64,000 nucleotides of DNA from Ciborinia camelliae (lineage: Eukaryota > Ascomycota > Leotiomycetes > Helotiales > Sclerotiniaceae). This document shows positions 24,635-37,164 of the stretch, piece after piece (positions within the stretch are counted from its first letter, which is position 1; every line of letters begins with the position of its first letter). The stretch lies in NCBI GenBank assembly GCA_025890175.1, contig JANPYM010000017.1, positions 776,311-840,310 on the forward strand, in the 5' to 3' direction. Position numbers and translations under genes: made by a program. The notes under the pieces were generated by a model, which was given only the letters and a program-made list of their open reading frames with translations, searched no databases and was not told the origin of the DNA.

Positions 24635-27600
24635 TATTGTGGGTTCTTAAATTGAAAGAGTGTAAGAGGGTTGGTCAGTTTGGACTTTACTTAGTTACTT
24701 CTCTCGAGTAACTAATTACGGATGAAAGTGATAAACCTTTGTTAGACGTGCGAGCAGAGTCTTTAATACTCAAATCCCATGTAGAGGGCATGGATAGAAC
24801 AAATATCATATAAGGTTTTAGTTGTTTATACTAATTTAAAAGAAGTTAAAATATTTGTTTAATTCAAAACCCGGTTCATCTTGCCAAGTGGCTAATGCCA
24901 GATTCGGAAATTACCATATATGCCATAAGGCAAACCTTTTGTGTCTAGTGATTGGAAACAATCTCACCACTCAAGTTTTGACTGAATGACGACGTTGAGG
25001 ACCCAACATGTTTGAAGGTGATATGTCACGACATTCTTCGAAGGGAAATTGAAAAGGTTGTAATGGCAGCACAAGGTCAACCCTGGAAATGATCATTAGA
25101 TATCCGAATGAGGCTTTCATGAAAGTAGCTAGGCATACCAAATTCGGGAAGTTGGATAGGGGGATGATGGATGTTCTACATAGGTATTAAGGTTGCATAC
25201 CGGTAGATCTGTAAATTATCTCCTGGATATCCATCAACTTCATGACAATGAAATCTGGATTCTGCCTTCTCATTCCTAAAGTCTGGTACACAGAAGACAA
25301 TTTACAGAAACAGGGATTATTTTAAAGTTGATTTATGTGGAGATGTAAAGGGGAATATACCGGTACTCAAGATGATCAACTTAAAATGGTCAATGCTCAT
25401 CATGCATCGACAATACCAACTAGACCATGGCACATGGGTCAATGGCATGCATGATACTATGTATAGGACTCAGCCCCTTTATGAATTTATACTTTTATTT
25501 CGCTTCCGAATTCTAATTGATTATTCATTAACTGAATGACGAATCACGTATTTATTCTATTTATTCTTAAAAATAACATTTTCATCTGCATAATTAGGAA
25601 TTTAGGATAATAGGATTACATTACCCGTAGTACTGTACTAACAAGGTTCTCGATTAAGATTCTGAAGAATATGGGGTGTAGAACTTTCGAACCATAACCA
25701 TAACCATACCTATAAGTACAAGGGAACAAGGTGATGGTAGCCTTTTAATTTGTCCACTTGGAGTTTTTAATGCCTCGCCCAACTGTTAACCATTAACCAT
25801 TGACCATTGACCATTGACCATTGACCATTGACCATTGACCATTGACCGTTGACCATTAACTTTTAACTGTTAACTGTTAAGGTTCTCGGGTGTCAATGCA
25901 GATTATCGGATTTTTGGGGTTTGGGTTAGAACTTAGAACTTGGGAACCTGAGAACCTGAGAATTTGAGAACTTAGATATTGAAACATAAAACATACAACC
26001 AGGAACCAGGAACCAGGGACGATGCCGTGTAGCATAGATCCTTTCGCATTTCTCCACTTCACTTGGGGTTTTATGATTAAGATACTCGAATCTCGAAACC
26101 CCATAGGCTTGGAGCCTCGGGATCACGGGGTGGACTACTAAGGGCTTAAAATTACGTCGAATCACATTATTAAACCCTAAATCTGACTCTTAGTCTCAAG
26201 GCCAAGATGTTTCAAAAGAAGAAAAGCATGAAAACTCTAAATTCCTAAACACGTGTCAAGGCTGAAGGGCTCAAGCCATAATCGTCAGAAGTTAACTTAG
26301 TAATTCTTGGCCTCACTTTATCGTGATTCGAAAAAGTGGCACTTGTGTTTTGGTCCATGACGACTGCTGAGGACAACTTCATGGGGATACCTGAGCGATC
26401 AGCTTCACTAAATTTCGATTCGCTTTCATCATCGAGATGTGAACCACACTGGCAGTCTGGCAGTTCAGCATGAGGGATTTTTCAGTCCATTTGCCACTCG
26501 GAATTCTTCTAGAATGTCCAAAATTCAATCCACTTGGGGGGTATATTAAGTTTAATTGGAAGTCGTATTTCTAAGGTATTAATATCAATGACGGACAGAC
26601 CCCCTGAAAGGCTGAGTGAGGAAACTATCAGCCTATTGTGATTCGTGAGATGCTCCTAGAAAGCATAAATTTATATTTAGTTGTATTACCTCCGAACGAA
26701 TTGGAATTCATTCCTGTCAATTTGGGGAGAAAAGTTCATTCACTCTCGCGTTGATGTATGCTCAATGAATCATCGCGAGAGACTTGCGGGGTAAGTGAAG
26801 AATTGATCACAGGCTAGGAGATAGCTGAGATAGCTGAGATCGCGTAGTAAGGCACATAAAAAAATCGATACAACCATCATCCCCTGAGAGGATGTGTATG
26901 TAGACCAGTTTTTGGTCAGGGTAGCCCCAGAAAAATAGCATTGACTGATAAAGACTCCAAGGATTGAGCACGATGAATAGTGCAATGAATTTAGAGGTCA
27001 GGGCTCGTACATTGATTGTTAACTGTACAAGATGTCACTGAGGGTAAGATAAAAGGTAACGATATCCATTTGCATCATGTTCAATATGACAACCCTCTTG
27101 CAGTCATTAAGCGTTGAAATGGCAAGAAAAATTCTTGTGACAGCGAAAATCCCTCTGCAAGGTCAAGAGAGGCCAAACGAAGGAAGCTTTTATTCTTCAG
27201 GTTGAAACTATTGTCTTTCCGGATAAGACTGATAAATCATTCTCAATCATCACTCCATGAAAATATATCACATATAGAGTGGAGAGTGGAGAGTCAGAGG
27301 CAGAAGACCAGATTATGCAGTAGAGACATTATACCAAACAGAACCAGCCAGTTATAACATCACCCATAGTTGGCAGAAGGACTTCGAAGTATCAAATGGT
27401 TTTGGAGAGGTGCACCAATGCCAGAGAGTTACGGACAATATCAAAAAAATCCAAGTGGTCTAGACTTCTCGTCAGCTGAAGACCACTTGTGAGTCTTTAA
27501 TAATCCCGTAACATTCCCAGCAAAAATGAGATTTGACAACCATTCTGAGAAATAAATCTGACAACCCTTTTTCGACTTCTTCAGGCATAACGGAAATCCT

Positions 27601-27835
27601 AGCCACAATAGCTGGTCATAGTGTTACATAGACGTAATCTGTGAGAACCTTGAATACAAAAATCGACATTCTGTATGAAAACTATTAACCCAGAATCATA
27701 TCCATATCAAAGCAGGTTGTTAGCCAAAAAGTGATCAATTGTCACGTAGCGTTGATGACACATCGTCTGTTAAACATTGGGAAAAGACCTTAGACCAAGA
27801 CGCAGGAGATATACCATACATAGACAGAGCTTGGA
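24635..27835. other. 3.2-kb interval without supportable gene
   Basis: Contains a TTGACCA heptamer array (25784-25870). Only short frames without motifs otherwise. It may hold further unrecognisable parts of the dead carotenoid-oxygenase gene that begins to be readable at 27836. Confidence 0.55.
25784..25875. repeat. Heptanucleotide array (CCATTGA)n
   Basis: Roughly ten tandem units of ACCATTG/TTGACCA, with diverged ends (ACCATTA, AACTGTT). Confidence 0.85.
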
Positions 27836-28180
27836 TTGCGATTGCCGATGGCAAGGGAACTACCCATGATAAATCTCCGTTTTAGATTGGGGAAAATAAA
27901 CTTCTGTGCTCTGTCGTCAATCTCGCACATCAAATATTCATGGATGGCAGGTATTTCGAAGGTAGAAACCGTGAATATCAAAATATCATACTGGGAGAAC
28001 CCGGTTGGTCATACTCCGGGCAAGGCGATCTTCATCCTTGACCCCGAAGGCATCGAGGAAGATGATGGGGTACTTCTAAATGTTGTCCTAGATGGATTCT
28101 AATGGACGAACTGTCTGCCGTCCTTGGATGCGATAACGATATGAGAAATCGGGAAGGCAGAATTCGACCGGCCAGTCGAC
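27836..28180 (+). pseudogene. Carotenoid oxygenase remnant
   Basis: The plus-strand translation contains ELPMIN, then ISKVETVNIKISYWE, GHTPGKAIFILDPEGIEED, DGVLLNVVLDG, SLDAITI-stop-EIGKAEFDRPVDFGAH. These match, in order, the C-terminal half of RPE65/carotenoid-cleavage-oxygenase proteins (typically ...HTPGEPIFVP..., EDDGVLLSVVLDG, LDAKTM.EIGRAE..., FGFHG). Two in-frame stops (TAA at ~28100, TGA at ~28140) fall inside that conserved stretch, and no N-terminal half is recognisable. Both stops could arise by single C-to-T changes (CAA to TAA, CGA to TGA), in keeping with RIP or deamination. Family enzymes are Fe(II) dioxygenases that cut polyenes or stilbenes; this copy cannot make one. Confidence 0.75.
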
Positions 28181-28375
28181 TTTGGAGCTCATAGATCTCA
28201 TGTGAAATCCTAAAAGGTAGTATACTGAGACCTGTATTGACCCCGAAGTTAATCTGTACCAAATCCCACCTCATCCATTTCCCAGTGAAGCGGCAGGTTC
28301 ATCATAGTTCGATACATTGTCTCCAGGTGGAAATAGATGGCAAAATAATTCTTATTCTCCGGTGGGTATCATGTG

Positions 28376-30237
28376 CTATTCTTCCTTGCCAAATTTCGCT
28401 TTCCCCGCTATCCTAGCCAATATCCTCCGGACAACCACTACAATTCGCAATCTAACAGCCCTGACATCCCATTTTTCAGCCTCATCCGCAGCAACGAATC
28501 TTCTCACTAGAAGATTGAAGATACTTCCAAATGCCAAGGCCATTACCGTACTGGTAAGAATAATGACATTGTAAGGCATGCTGAAATCAGGTGTTGGAAG
28601 TGGAAGTAAAAGACTAGTGGTCCGGATGCTAACATTTCCAATTGTAATAACGGCCGGGGCGACATCAAATCCACGATTCGCATCAGGAGGGTACTCTGTA
28701 TACCGAAGAATGGCCTTTTCGAAATCATATGTTAAAATGACTGTAGAATTCGCCGGAATATGCATGCGCATTTCCAATTGAGTCCCCCTCTTCCGATCCA
28801 AAGCTGGACGATAAAACATTTCTTGTATGACATCTTCATCCAAGCCATTAGTCTTAGCCTTTAGAGTATGAAGATAAACTTTCATGAACCAAGGGAGAGA
28901 TTCCATATATACGAAATCAACTGCATCTGTTGGTGAAGGGTTCGTGAGGATAGCCTGCACACCACCTCTTTCCTGCCCATATCCAATGAATGAGCGCTCT
29001 GCATATAGGAGGGGTTGCTCCAATGGTGCCTTTTCGTGAATATCTTGTCGAGGTAACATCATCTCGAAATCAATGTCTGGCTGTAATCGAAAACATCGGT
29101 TGTATCCAGAAGAATCTTTGTGCTCGACGGCTCCACCGGAAATAAAAATATCGCGGGAGTGAGGAACATTTATACAAACAGAATCCTCAACATCATCAAC
29201 CAGTGAGCAAGATCCTTTCAATGAATGACCGAAGATCTGCGACAAACTCCAATCCTCCTCTTCCGCTGCATTGTCAAGAGGGAAACAGGTGTCTTCAGCA
29301 TGATATGATTTGGAAGTATCGCATTTTAAATCTTCAAATGGTACAGGCCGTGGAATTGGATTGTCTGGATAATAATTAGCACCATAATCATACCAAGTCC
29401 CAATTCACAAACCTCTGGGTCGTTTGGATCTTTGAATATCCAAAACCATATCAATAGTTTGTGTGATCTGAAGCTGGCATTCATTCGAATCACTTGCGCA
29501 TATAGGTTGAACATCAATTGACATGCTCTGCCACGACGCATCGAATAATTTATGTCCATCGAGTAAGCTCGAAATCCCAGCTTTTCCTTTACAGGGCAAG
29601 AGTTTCAAGAATGGTGTCAAATTTTCTGTACATACAACTTCTCGTGGCAGGGTTCCATGAAGTAAGTGTAGATTTGACAATGTAGAGTTTGAGTGGTCGC
29701 CAACTGGTTGGAATGATAATACTGGTCTCGTTGTTCTTGTGGAATCGATAAAGTTAAGAGAGGCGCAGAATAGGCCAGACAATGCATTGGTCAATGTCAA
29801 CCAGCGACCATCAGCCCTAACAAGGTGTTAGTTCAATTTCTTCATCGGGGGTATGAATCGTACTCTTCGTCGGTGCCAGCTTCAACCCAAGCCCAAAGTT
29901 CAACACCTGTCCCGCCTTCCTTCGTACCTCCCCATGGCCTTGCCCCCCAATTCTCAGCATCCCATCTACCTAGGCTAAACCTCAAATGTAATTCTCTAGT
30001 GTTCGCATGCTGAAGAATTTGCCCTAATGACCTTGGAAAATAGCGGAAATTCTGCTGTTCGAATGATTTGAGACTTGTGTTGCCCTGGAAATTAAAGGAA
30101 GCGAGTAAAGATGAAGGATGAAGGGGTCGCAGAAGAAGTTGCTCATGGTAATCTGAAGATGCGATCACTTCTGTAGATAATAGACACAATAGAAGGGACA
30201 AAATGTAGTATATTTGAGACATGGCATTCAGCGCCAT
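28376..30237 (-). CDS. GPI16: GPI transamidase component GPI16 / PIG-T
   Basis: Three exons (30237-29864, 29816-29413, 29364-28376; introns of 47 and 48 bases) give 588 residues. A signal peptide (ILSLLLCLLS core) leads into the lumenal domain with ELLLRPL-like opening, FNFQGNTS, FRYFPRSLGQIL, LHLRFSLGRWD, LSGLFCASLNFID and LPREVVCTENLTPFLKLLPCKGKAGISSLL, all hallmarks of PIG-T. A single C-terminal membrane helix (YNVIILTSTVMALAFGSIF, about 520-545) is followed by a basic cytosolic tail. PIG-T/Gpi16 is an essential subunit of the ER transamidase that attaches GPI anchors to secreted proteins. The Met at 30222 is an alternative start. It is divergently paired with the LUC7-like gene. Confidence 0.95.
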
Positions 30238-30437
30238 ATTGTCAAGAAGCTCCTCATTGAATTGCGAGCATTGATCGGTTACCTTGAAATCTGGGGAAGC
30301 AATCAGTTGGATGGGTGGCTAGCGCGCAGCCTTGTCGCGGCTCTTTCCGCTTGCCGCGCCGCGCCTTGCCTTGTCTCTAGCTTTTTCTATCAATACAATG
30401 ACAAAACCACAACAACTCTCGTTATACACTTCAAAAT
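30238..30437. promoter_or_regulatory. 200-bp divergent promoter between GPI16 and LUC7-like genes
   Basis: The two start codons face away from each other across exactly 200 bases, so both promoters must overlap here. A GC-rich patch (CGCGCAGCC ... CCGCGCCGCGCC, ~30322-30365) stands out from the AT-leaning surroundings. No TATA box is evident. Confidence 0.7.
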
Positions 30438-31415
30438 ATGGCAGCAGAACAGAGAAAGCTCCTTGGTAAGTCATTCTTCTGATTGCAATGTTTTAAATGT
30501 TTGCGCTTCATTTGATACAGCCGCAATTCTGTTAAGCACGTCAAAAGTTCATCATTTACTAACATAAATTTCCCAACAGAGCAGCTTATGGGCGCTGGAG
30601 CATCCTCGCGCGCAGCTCAACTTTCAATCACAGATCCAAAGATTTGCCGTTCTTTCCTCGTCGGTACTTGTCCTCACGATCTCTTCACAAATACAAAGCA
30701 AGACTTAGGGCCGTGTCCAAAAATCCATGCGGAACCTTTAAAGACAGAATATGAGACGGCTGCCCCTCCACAAAAACAGAAATGGGGATTCGAATACGAT
30801 TACATGCGCGACTTGCAGAAGTATATTGATGAATGCAATAGGAGGATAGATGTCGCACAGCGAAGACTGGAAAAGACACCCGACGAAATTCGACAAACTA
30901 ACGCCCTTCTCAAACAAATATCTGATCTATCAAAGTCAATTGAGACGGGGTTGTTAGAGATTCAGATTCTAGGAGAGCAAGCAGAGGTCTCACGCGCTTA
31001 TGAGGAATTCTTTCGGATCAGACAAGCTATGCAGACGAAAGTGGAAAAGGAAAAAGAGTTGAAGGCACTATCAGATACGAGCGGACCTTCAGGTCATCAG
31101 AAGTTACAAGTTTGTGATGTCTGCGGAGCTTATTTAAGTCGACTGGATAATGATCGAAGATTGGCGGACCACTTTTATGGAAAAATGCACTTGGGTTACG
31201 CACAAATGAGGAAGACATATGATGCATTTCCGAAGGAGATGAAAAGATCAAGACCTCCTATGTCAGACGAGATCGATCATAACTCGGCACCAAGAGGATA
31301 TGATGGAGGATATGGTGACGGTGGATATGGCGGTAGAGGGGGTGGTTATGGAGGACGTGGTGGAGGAAGAGGTGGCTTTAGAGGTAGGGGAAGAGGATTT
31401 AGAGGTGGGTGGTAA
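30438..31415 (+). CDS. LUC7: LUC7-family U1 snRNP splicing factor
   Basis: Exon 1 (30438-30465) encodes MAAEQRKLL and joins across a 114-base intron to exon 2 (30580-31415), giving 287 residues. The junction restores the family opening RKLLEQLMG. A CCCH finger (CRSFLVGTCPHDLF...CPKIH) is followed by a predicted coiled coil at ~85-165, then the second C2H2 finger (CDVCGAYLSRLDNDRR...HFYGKMH) and a C-terminal RGG/GYGG-rich tail from about residue 240. Luc7 helps U1 snRNP choose 5' splice sites in the nucleus. The RGG-type tail replaces the RS-rich tail of animal LUC7L proteins. Confidence 0.95.
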
Positions 31416-32177
31416 TGAGAGGAATATCGAGGCGTTCACTGGCTTATCCTCACGGCGTTTTGGGTCGGCAAATATACAATGTACAATCATGTATCAATGG
31501 GGTTATTACTTTCCGGAATTATTCTACCTTACGAGTCGATCCGACTAGATGTTGGCTACATTGATGCGCGCATTGAATTTTTTTTCTTCACGGAAATTCA
31601 AATGAAGCTTATGATTCGATTTGAGTAAATGGCATCTCGACGAGTTTATGTGAGGATATCGCCACCATAGCTTGTTTGTTATGCAACAGATGGGTTGAAA
31701 TATGATGGGTTTTGCCAGTGCAAATTATTTATGGGATTCTACCACCACCTACATCATCAACTATGTTCTGGACCTGATTTTCAGCCCAAATTGTTCCCTT
31801 TTTCGCAGGTGTCTGGACTTTCGAGGTTTTTTGTATGGCTTGATTCTTGATTCGTCACTACCGCCACAGGATGCTAGGATATCGATGAGCTGATGAGTCG
31901 TGATATGATCACTCCCTTGAATCCCCATGGCAAAACCGGATTTCAACAATTCGATCACAAGCCAAACAGGACATGACAATCTACGTCATACAACTATTTA
32001 CCCAATATGAATTCATGAATTATATCTCTGCTCATCAATTCATAGTTTGGATATTTTCGCCATTTTTAAACAGGACTGAATATCTATCTTGTCGACACAA
32101 ATAATACAGTACTCTTAATTACGAAAGGCGAAGCTCAAACTCCTCAAATAGTTACGATATTCAATTAATTTAATATC
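31416..32177. other. Intergenic, no supportable gene
   Basis: Holds the 3' region of the LUC7-like gene and the promoter of the next gene; only short chance frames. Confidence 0.5.
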
Positions 32178-32850
32178 ATGAACTCCTTGAAGAATGCGAC
32201 AGGCATTTCTGCCCCCGAACACACCGATGAACAAAAGAAACAGTTTTACGATAACCTCTCTGATGACCAAAAGCAAAAGCAAACATATACAGACTGGGTA
32301 AAAGAAGCATACAACGAACAATACGAAAAGTGGATGCCATGGATTGAAGATCAGTATCTGAAATGGTTCGGAAAAGGAGATAACAAAGCATCATATGCGA
32401 CCAAAGGTTCGTCAAACTAGACGTTAACTTTCGCAACCCCCTCAAACTAACCTATATATCACTTCGGTAGATGCCCTCAGCAAAACCAAAGTCACAGGTA
32501 TCTCAAAAATCGATCAAATACAAGACGACGTCCATAATCTCGTCGGTAATCAATTGGGAGAAAATGGTCTCCTAGCTCCAATTGGAAATCTAGCGGGCGA
32601 AGAAGGTATCAATCGAATGGAGCGTAATGGAAAAGATGATGATGGTTCTTATGGTGGTCCTACATCTACTTTCACAAATCCAATTGTTCAGAATGCGAAA
32701 GCTAGAGGTCAAGGTGTTGTAGGTGGCGCGAAGCGAGCGGGGGAAGGTCTGGCTGCTGGTGTGATGGGTGCAGGTGATTATGTTGGGGGTATGTTTGGTG
32801 CTAAACAGAGGGAGAAGGATGGGGAAATTGATGAACGGAATCGGAAGTGA
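32178..32850 (+). CDS. Conserved fungal protein of unknown function, Gly-rich C-terminus
   Basis: Two exons (32178-32406, 32471-32850; 64-base intron) give 202 residues. The N-terminal third is charged and helical (TDEQKKQFYDNLSDDQKQK, then WVKEAYNEQYEKWMPWIEDQYLKWFG). The C-terminal part contains NLVGNQLGENGLLAPIGNLA, EGINRMERNGKDDDGSYGGP and a Gly/Ala-rich amphipathic stretch (GVVGGAKRAGEGLAAGVMGAG). There is no signal peptide or membrane span. This pattern is familiar from filamentous-ascomycete hypothetical proteins, but I know no function for them; the repeated Gly/Ala amphipathic segment is reminiscent of LEA-like proteins, which is only a resemblance. Confidence 0.82.
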
Positions 32851-33093
32851 GAGTGAGCTTGCCTGCCTGCCTGCCTTTGACCAGTTCGGCTATTGGTATT
32901 GGTATTGGTATTGGTCACTTCATCTCATATTCATTAGGTACGATTGATTGAAGGAAACATGGGATTTTGGAATTCGATTGAAGAATTTGGGAACTGCTTG
33001 GATGTTTATGCATTTACTTATTAACTTGATATCATTTTTTAAGTTTATTACTCTTCTACTTCTTCTACTTCTTCATATTATATTTCCTGAAAA

Positions 33094-33832
33094 TTAAACG
33101 CAATCAGGTCTCGTAGAAGGCACAAGCGCTAAATTACTAGGATTGTTCTGCGTGCACCCTTCGATTCCACCAAGACCATAATCATCTATCGCAGCTTTAA
33201 ATGTAGCACCGCAATTCGCATCACTATATATGTATTAGTAAGGTATCATTCGGTAAGTAGGTAAGTAGCCGTGAAATGAAAATAGGGGGAAAGTATATGG
33301 CAGGATGGAAGGATGGATGGAATTGGAATATCATACTTCACTCCCCCAGACGCATTGTGGAAATATGAACATATATCATGGTTCCAACAGTCTTGTGTAC
33401 TGCGAGTTCTTCTCGTTAGTATTCTGATCCTTTCTAATCCGATAGATTTCCCATTGGAGAATTTCCGGAGTTGGATGCGACTTACTAGTAATTCCCCAGT
33501 GCTCCTCCAGAACATCCCGGTCCACATCTTCCATTGCAGCTATATCTATTGGAATCAATTCATCAGTATACATACAAACATACACACCCACATACACATA
33601 GATATACATAGATATCAAACAGCACATAAACACTCTAGGTATAGACTCACTCTCCACCATTAACCCCATTTCTCCCAAAATTACTCCCCACAGTCCCCGT
33701 CCATGAACATGTCTTCCCAGCCGCATTCTTCCACCTCGCTGTAGCTGTAGATCCAACGGTAAGACAGCTTATATCTGCTTGGGCCATAGTGGTGAATGCT
33801 AGAGTTAGAAGAGCAGTGGTTGAGATATGCAT
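33094..33832 (-). CDS. Small secreted Cys-rich protein with C-x2-H-D-x-C (PLA2-like) motif
   Basis: Four exons (33832-33651, 33545-33486, 33399-33337, 33223-33094) give 144 residues with a clear signal peptide (ALLTLAFTTMAQA). The mature part contains CSWTGTVGSNFG, YSCNGRCGPGCSG, TQDCWNHDICSYFHNASGG, NCGATFKAAIDDYG and a final Cys at the second-last position. The DCWNHDICS block resembles the Cys-x2-His-Asp-x-Cys active-site helix of secreted phospholipase A2. I recall similar fungal secreted proteins annotated only as a domain of unknown function. All three junctions keep the Cys pattern continuous, which is the main support for the exons. Enzyme activity is unproven. Confidence 0.85.
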
Positions 33833-35206
33833 AATGAAATTGATTGAATTGGATTGGTTGGATCTAGTTTAGATGATGCTGATTGTATGTATGATCATTT
33901 AATATAATATATAATGTCTCAGAGTGGTGATATGATCAATACAGTTGGTGCTGCTCCGCTCCGGATTTCGCTTCTACTTTATGTATTAATTAGTAAGTAT
34001 TACTGGAAACATTCTTCAACTTATGTACCGGTACTCGAATTGTCATTTGCATTTGCATTTACTAGGTACCTAATGGAAGTTGTAACCTTAAACATTTTGA
34101 CGTCCTTGAAGATACTGTAAATTTAATAGATCTTCTCTACTATATCTGGAAGATTGACCGAATGGATGGACATTGGACCGCCATTTTAAATCTATTGCAT
34201 ACATACATTTCCCGTAAGCTCCTGTTCAAAATTTCTTGAATGAAAAAAAGAAAACTCTAACACGATTGGCAAAAAGAGAAAAGGAACATTGGCTGGGCTT
34301 CCCTGAATCTCCGGGGCGAGTCATGACTAGTCACTACCTAGTCATTTAAAGCCTTAAGAATATCAAATTTGACGTTATTTGTTTCATGCTTAAGGCTATA
34401 TTGTGGGGTGCTTTCCCCTGAAAATACCTTGGCGAGTTCTAATTCGAGAGTAAGGGGATGATTATTATATATAAATATCACCGTCTAAACTCACTTAAAG
34501 TTACAAACTTACACGTACCAGGTATAAAACTTAATAAATTGGAGAGAAATATAACACTAGGTATCTAACTTTAATTTCTAAGGGGAGGAAGACCTTAGCG
34601 TTTTACCGTTTCACGACCATATTAGATGCTCCCTTTCAAACTTGCTGGTATAATGAATGGAGATGATGATACATAGATGACTGGTAGGTAGTGGGGGGGG
34701 TACTCTCCGTATGTAATCCAATAAGTTCTTCGGGGGATTGGGGATGGTTAAGGTTACTGTTATTAGATAGATTCCATTGGGTTGGATTGGTATCGAATTT
34801 GTATCGCCATACTCTTATCTATCTCTCCATCTATCCATTGCCAACTTTTCTTTTCCATTTCCTTCCTCATCGTAAACCCACCACCGGTATGTATTGCAAT
34901 TGCAGACTGTGGTGCAACTGCACCAACATATTAGTTGGGGACGTCATATCATAGAAAGCGAGCAAGCATATTCCTGGATACTAGGTAAATGGAAATATCT
35001 GATTAACACTCCACTCAAGAGTCTCCAGTGTGGCAATGGCGGCGTGGCGGCGTGGGAACCTGCAAAATCACTCTGTATTGAGAATCCGATACTGATATGT
35101 ATGTATACATTACTAAAAACCCCCATAAACGGGTAATATCAACGGAACGCCAATAGTAATCAATTGCTACCCACTTAGTTCCCCTGAGGCATTCTCTTAA
35201 TCCTTA
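33833..35206. other. Intergenic, no supportable gene
   Basis: 1.4 kb without a credible frame. The plus-strand frames at 33914-34120 and 34691-34954 lack motifs and splice continuations. Confidence 0.5.
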
Positions 35207-37164
35207 TTAATTAACTTCCTTCAAGCGTTCCGTATTCCCTTCTCTCTCTCTCTCTTTCAACCTCTTCTCAACCCCCTCCCTAATAATCTGTCGCCCAACC
35301 AATCTTCCCACATTCTCTCCCACAGTCCATGACAATCCCACCGAACTACCCATTGCACCCTCCGCTCCATTCGTCGTCCAGATATTCTTGCCTAGTCGAA
35401 AATCTCCCTTGATATTCTTGGGTAGTAGAGCTTGCATTATTGGATAGGCATGGGGGATTTCGTGTTGTGTCCAATTTTTAAGATGCTCATCGTCAATTTC
35501 ATCGTCATTCTCGATTCCTAAAGCGGCATAGAAGGAAAGCTTGGTGATTGCTGAGGATGAAAGAAGTCGGTAGAGGTACATTTTTGATCCATCATTGATG
35601 GTGATGAGTCGTATGAGTGATAGTTCGATGATGGAATTATATGTTGGGTTCGAGGGATGGTTGGGGTCGATGATGGGGAGCAGTTGAGCAGGTAATGGAT
35701 TAGATGGATCACCCCCAAGAAAGGAAGATGATATGAATGATGGAATCAAAAAGAACGTAACGTATACCGGTTGATATTTGGTATCATGAGTAATATCACG
35801 ACTAGTGAATTGCTTTTGATGTTCCATCTCACCGACACCTACAAGTTCCGAGTAATTAGATGGTGCAGCGATGATTATCTTGTCCATGATTTCGACACTA
35901 GGCCTAGTGTGCGGTCCTTCATCATCAAGCATATTCTGCCATTGTACAATCCAGTTCTCATATCCTTCCGTTACCTCTTCCCAACGTACTTTGGTCACTT
36001 TTGATGAATGGAGAAGTCTGGCGCCGCTATCCTTCAGGCCTTTATCCATCATCATTTGATATATTCCACGGTTTCCGGGCTTGGGGGATCCCATCTCCTC
36101 TCGTTCAAGTGCAATGCTAAGTGCCAAATCACTCAGCTCCTCAATTGTTTGTCCAGTATGTCGTCTTACTTGAGGTGCTAATATTTCTCGTATGTACTTG
36201 TCTCCAATTCCATTCTTCTCTAGCCTTTCCATGGCAGAGATACTAAATGGTATGAATGTATATTGGTTGGACATGATTCGGATCATTTCTTCAACAGATT
36301 CTATCGAAGAGTTTGTGTCGGACATGGTGTGTAGAAATGAATTGAAAAATTTCATGGTGCCAATGGGAATTTTAGGCGCGAGCCAAATGGAAGTGTGGTA
36401 TTTCATGAAGAGATAGACGAAGTGGCCCCATGGTGTGGTAGAATAAGGTCGATAAGTGTTGATTACGATACGAGTTGAATCGAAACTGCAGATGTTAGTA
36501 AGTTGTTCGGTCCATTATATGGAAGGGTTGGGAAAACAAAAATATCAAGGAGCAAGAAGGAAAAATCATACAAAGCAACCTTTCCCATTCCTAATTCCTC
36601 GCTCTCAGTGACAAAAGTCTCTTGCTTTTTTTCGTCCATTACCCCGCTAATAGTCTCCAAAAGGTTTCCATCCAATGCCCCACCAGCTACATCTTCGACC
36701 TCAATTCCCATGTCAGTGAAACTTCCACTCTCAACAACCATCCTTCCACCAATCCCACCCTTCTCCTCATAAATAATTATCTCAACCTGAACATCCACAT
36801 TATGCTCTGCGAGTTCTGCAGCATGTAAAAGAACCTCATTCCTCACACCTCGAGCGGCTGCAATTCCTGCAGGTCCTGCACCAATCACTCCGACTTTGAA
36901 ATTCACAACCTGGATCTCTGGTTCTGGTTGTTCATTGACGCCAGTGTAAATCAATAACGCAAAGATGAAAATCATCAACGTCATCAATAATGCCCCAATG
37001 ATTGTGTTACATATTCTCAAGAATGACTTGGCCCTTCTGTCTGATGTATCTCTCAGACCCAACTGAGGGTATGGAATGAGAGGTGATGATTCAGAGTATG
37101 ATGGAGGATTCTCTGGGTATTTTGGATATGGCGGAGGTGGAGCCTTGTAGGTTTTGACTGTCAT
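35207..37164 (-). CDS. Membrane-anchored prenylcysteine oxidase/lyase-like flavoprotein with PPxY motifs
   Basis: Two exons (37164-36572, 36485-35207) give 623 residues. The cytosolic N-terminus has PPPPY and NPPSY motifs, followed by a single membrane helix at ~50-74 and then an FAD Rossmann site VGVIGAGPAG at ~91-100. The C-terminal half has the prenylcysteine-lyase domain order (FFDSTRIV..., SIESVEEMIR, a late AEGAMGSSVGLSWTVGENVGRLV FAD-binding end). Such enzymes cleave the thioether of prenylcysteine released from prenylated proteins, making the aldehyde, free Cys and H2O2; known ones are lysosomal/secretory. PPxY motifs are ligands of WW domains in Rsp5/Nedd4-type ubiquitin ligases, suggesting trafficking control (inference). 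The N-terminal module recurs in the neighbour at 37795. Confidence 0.88.
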
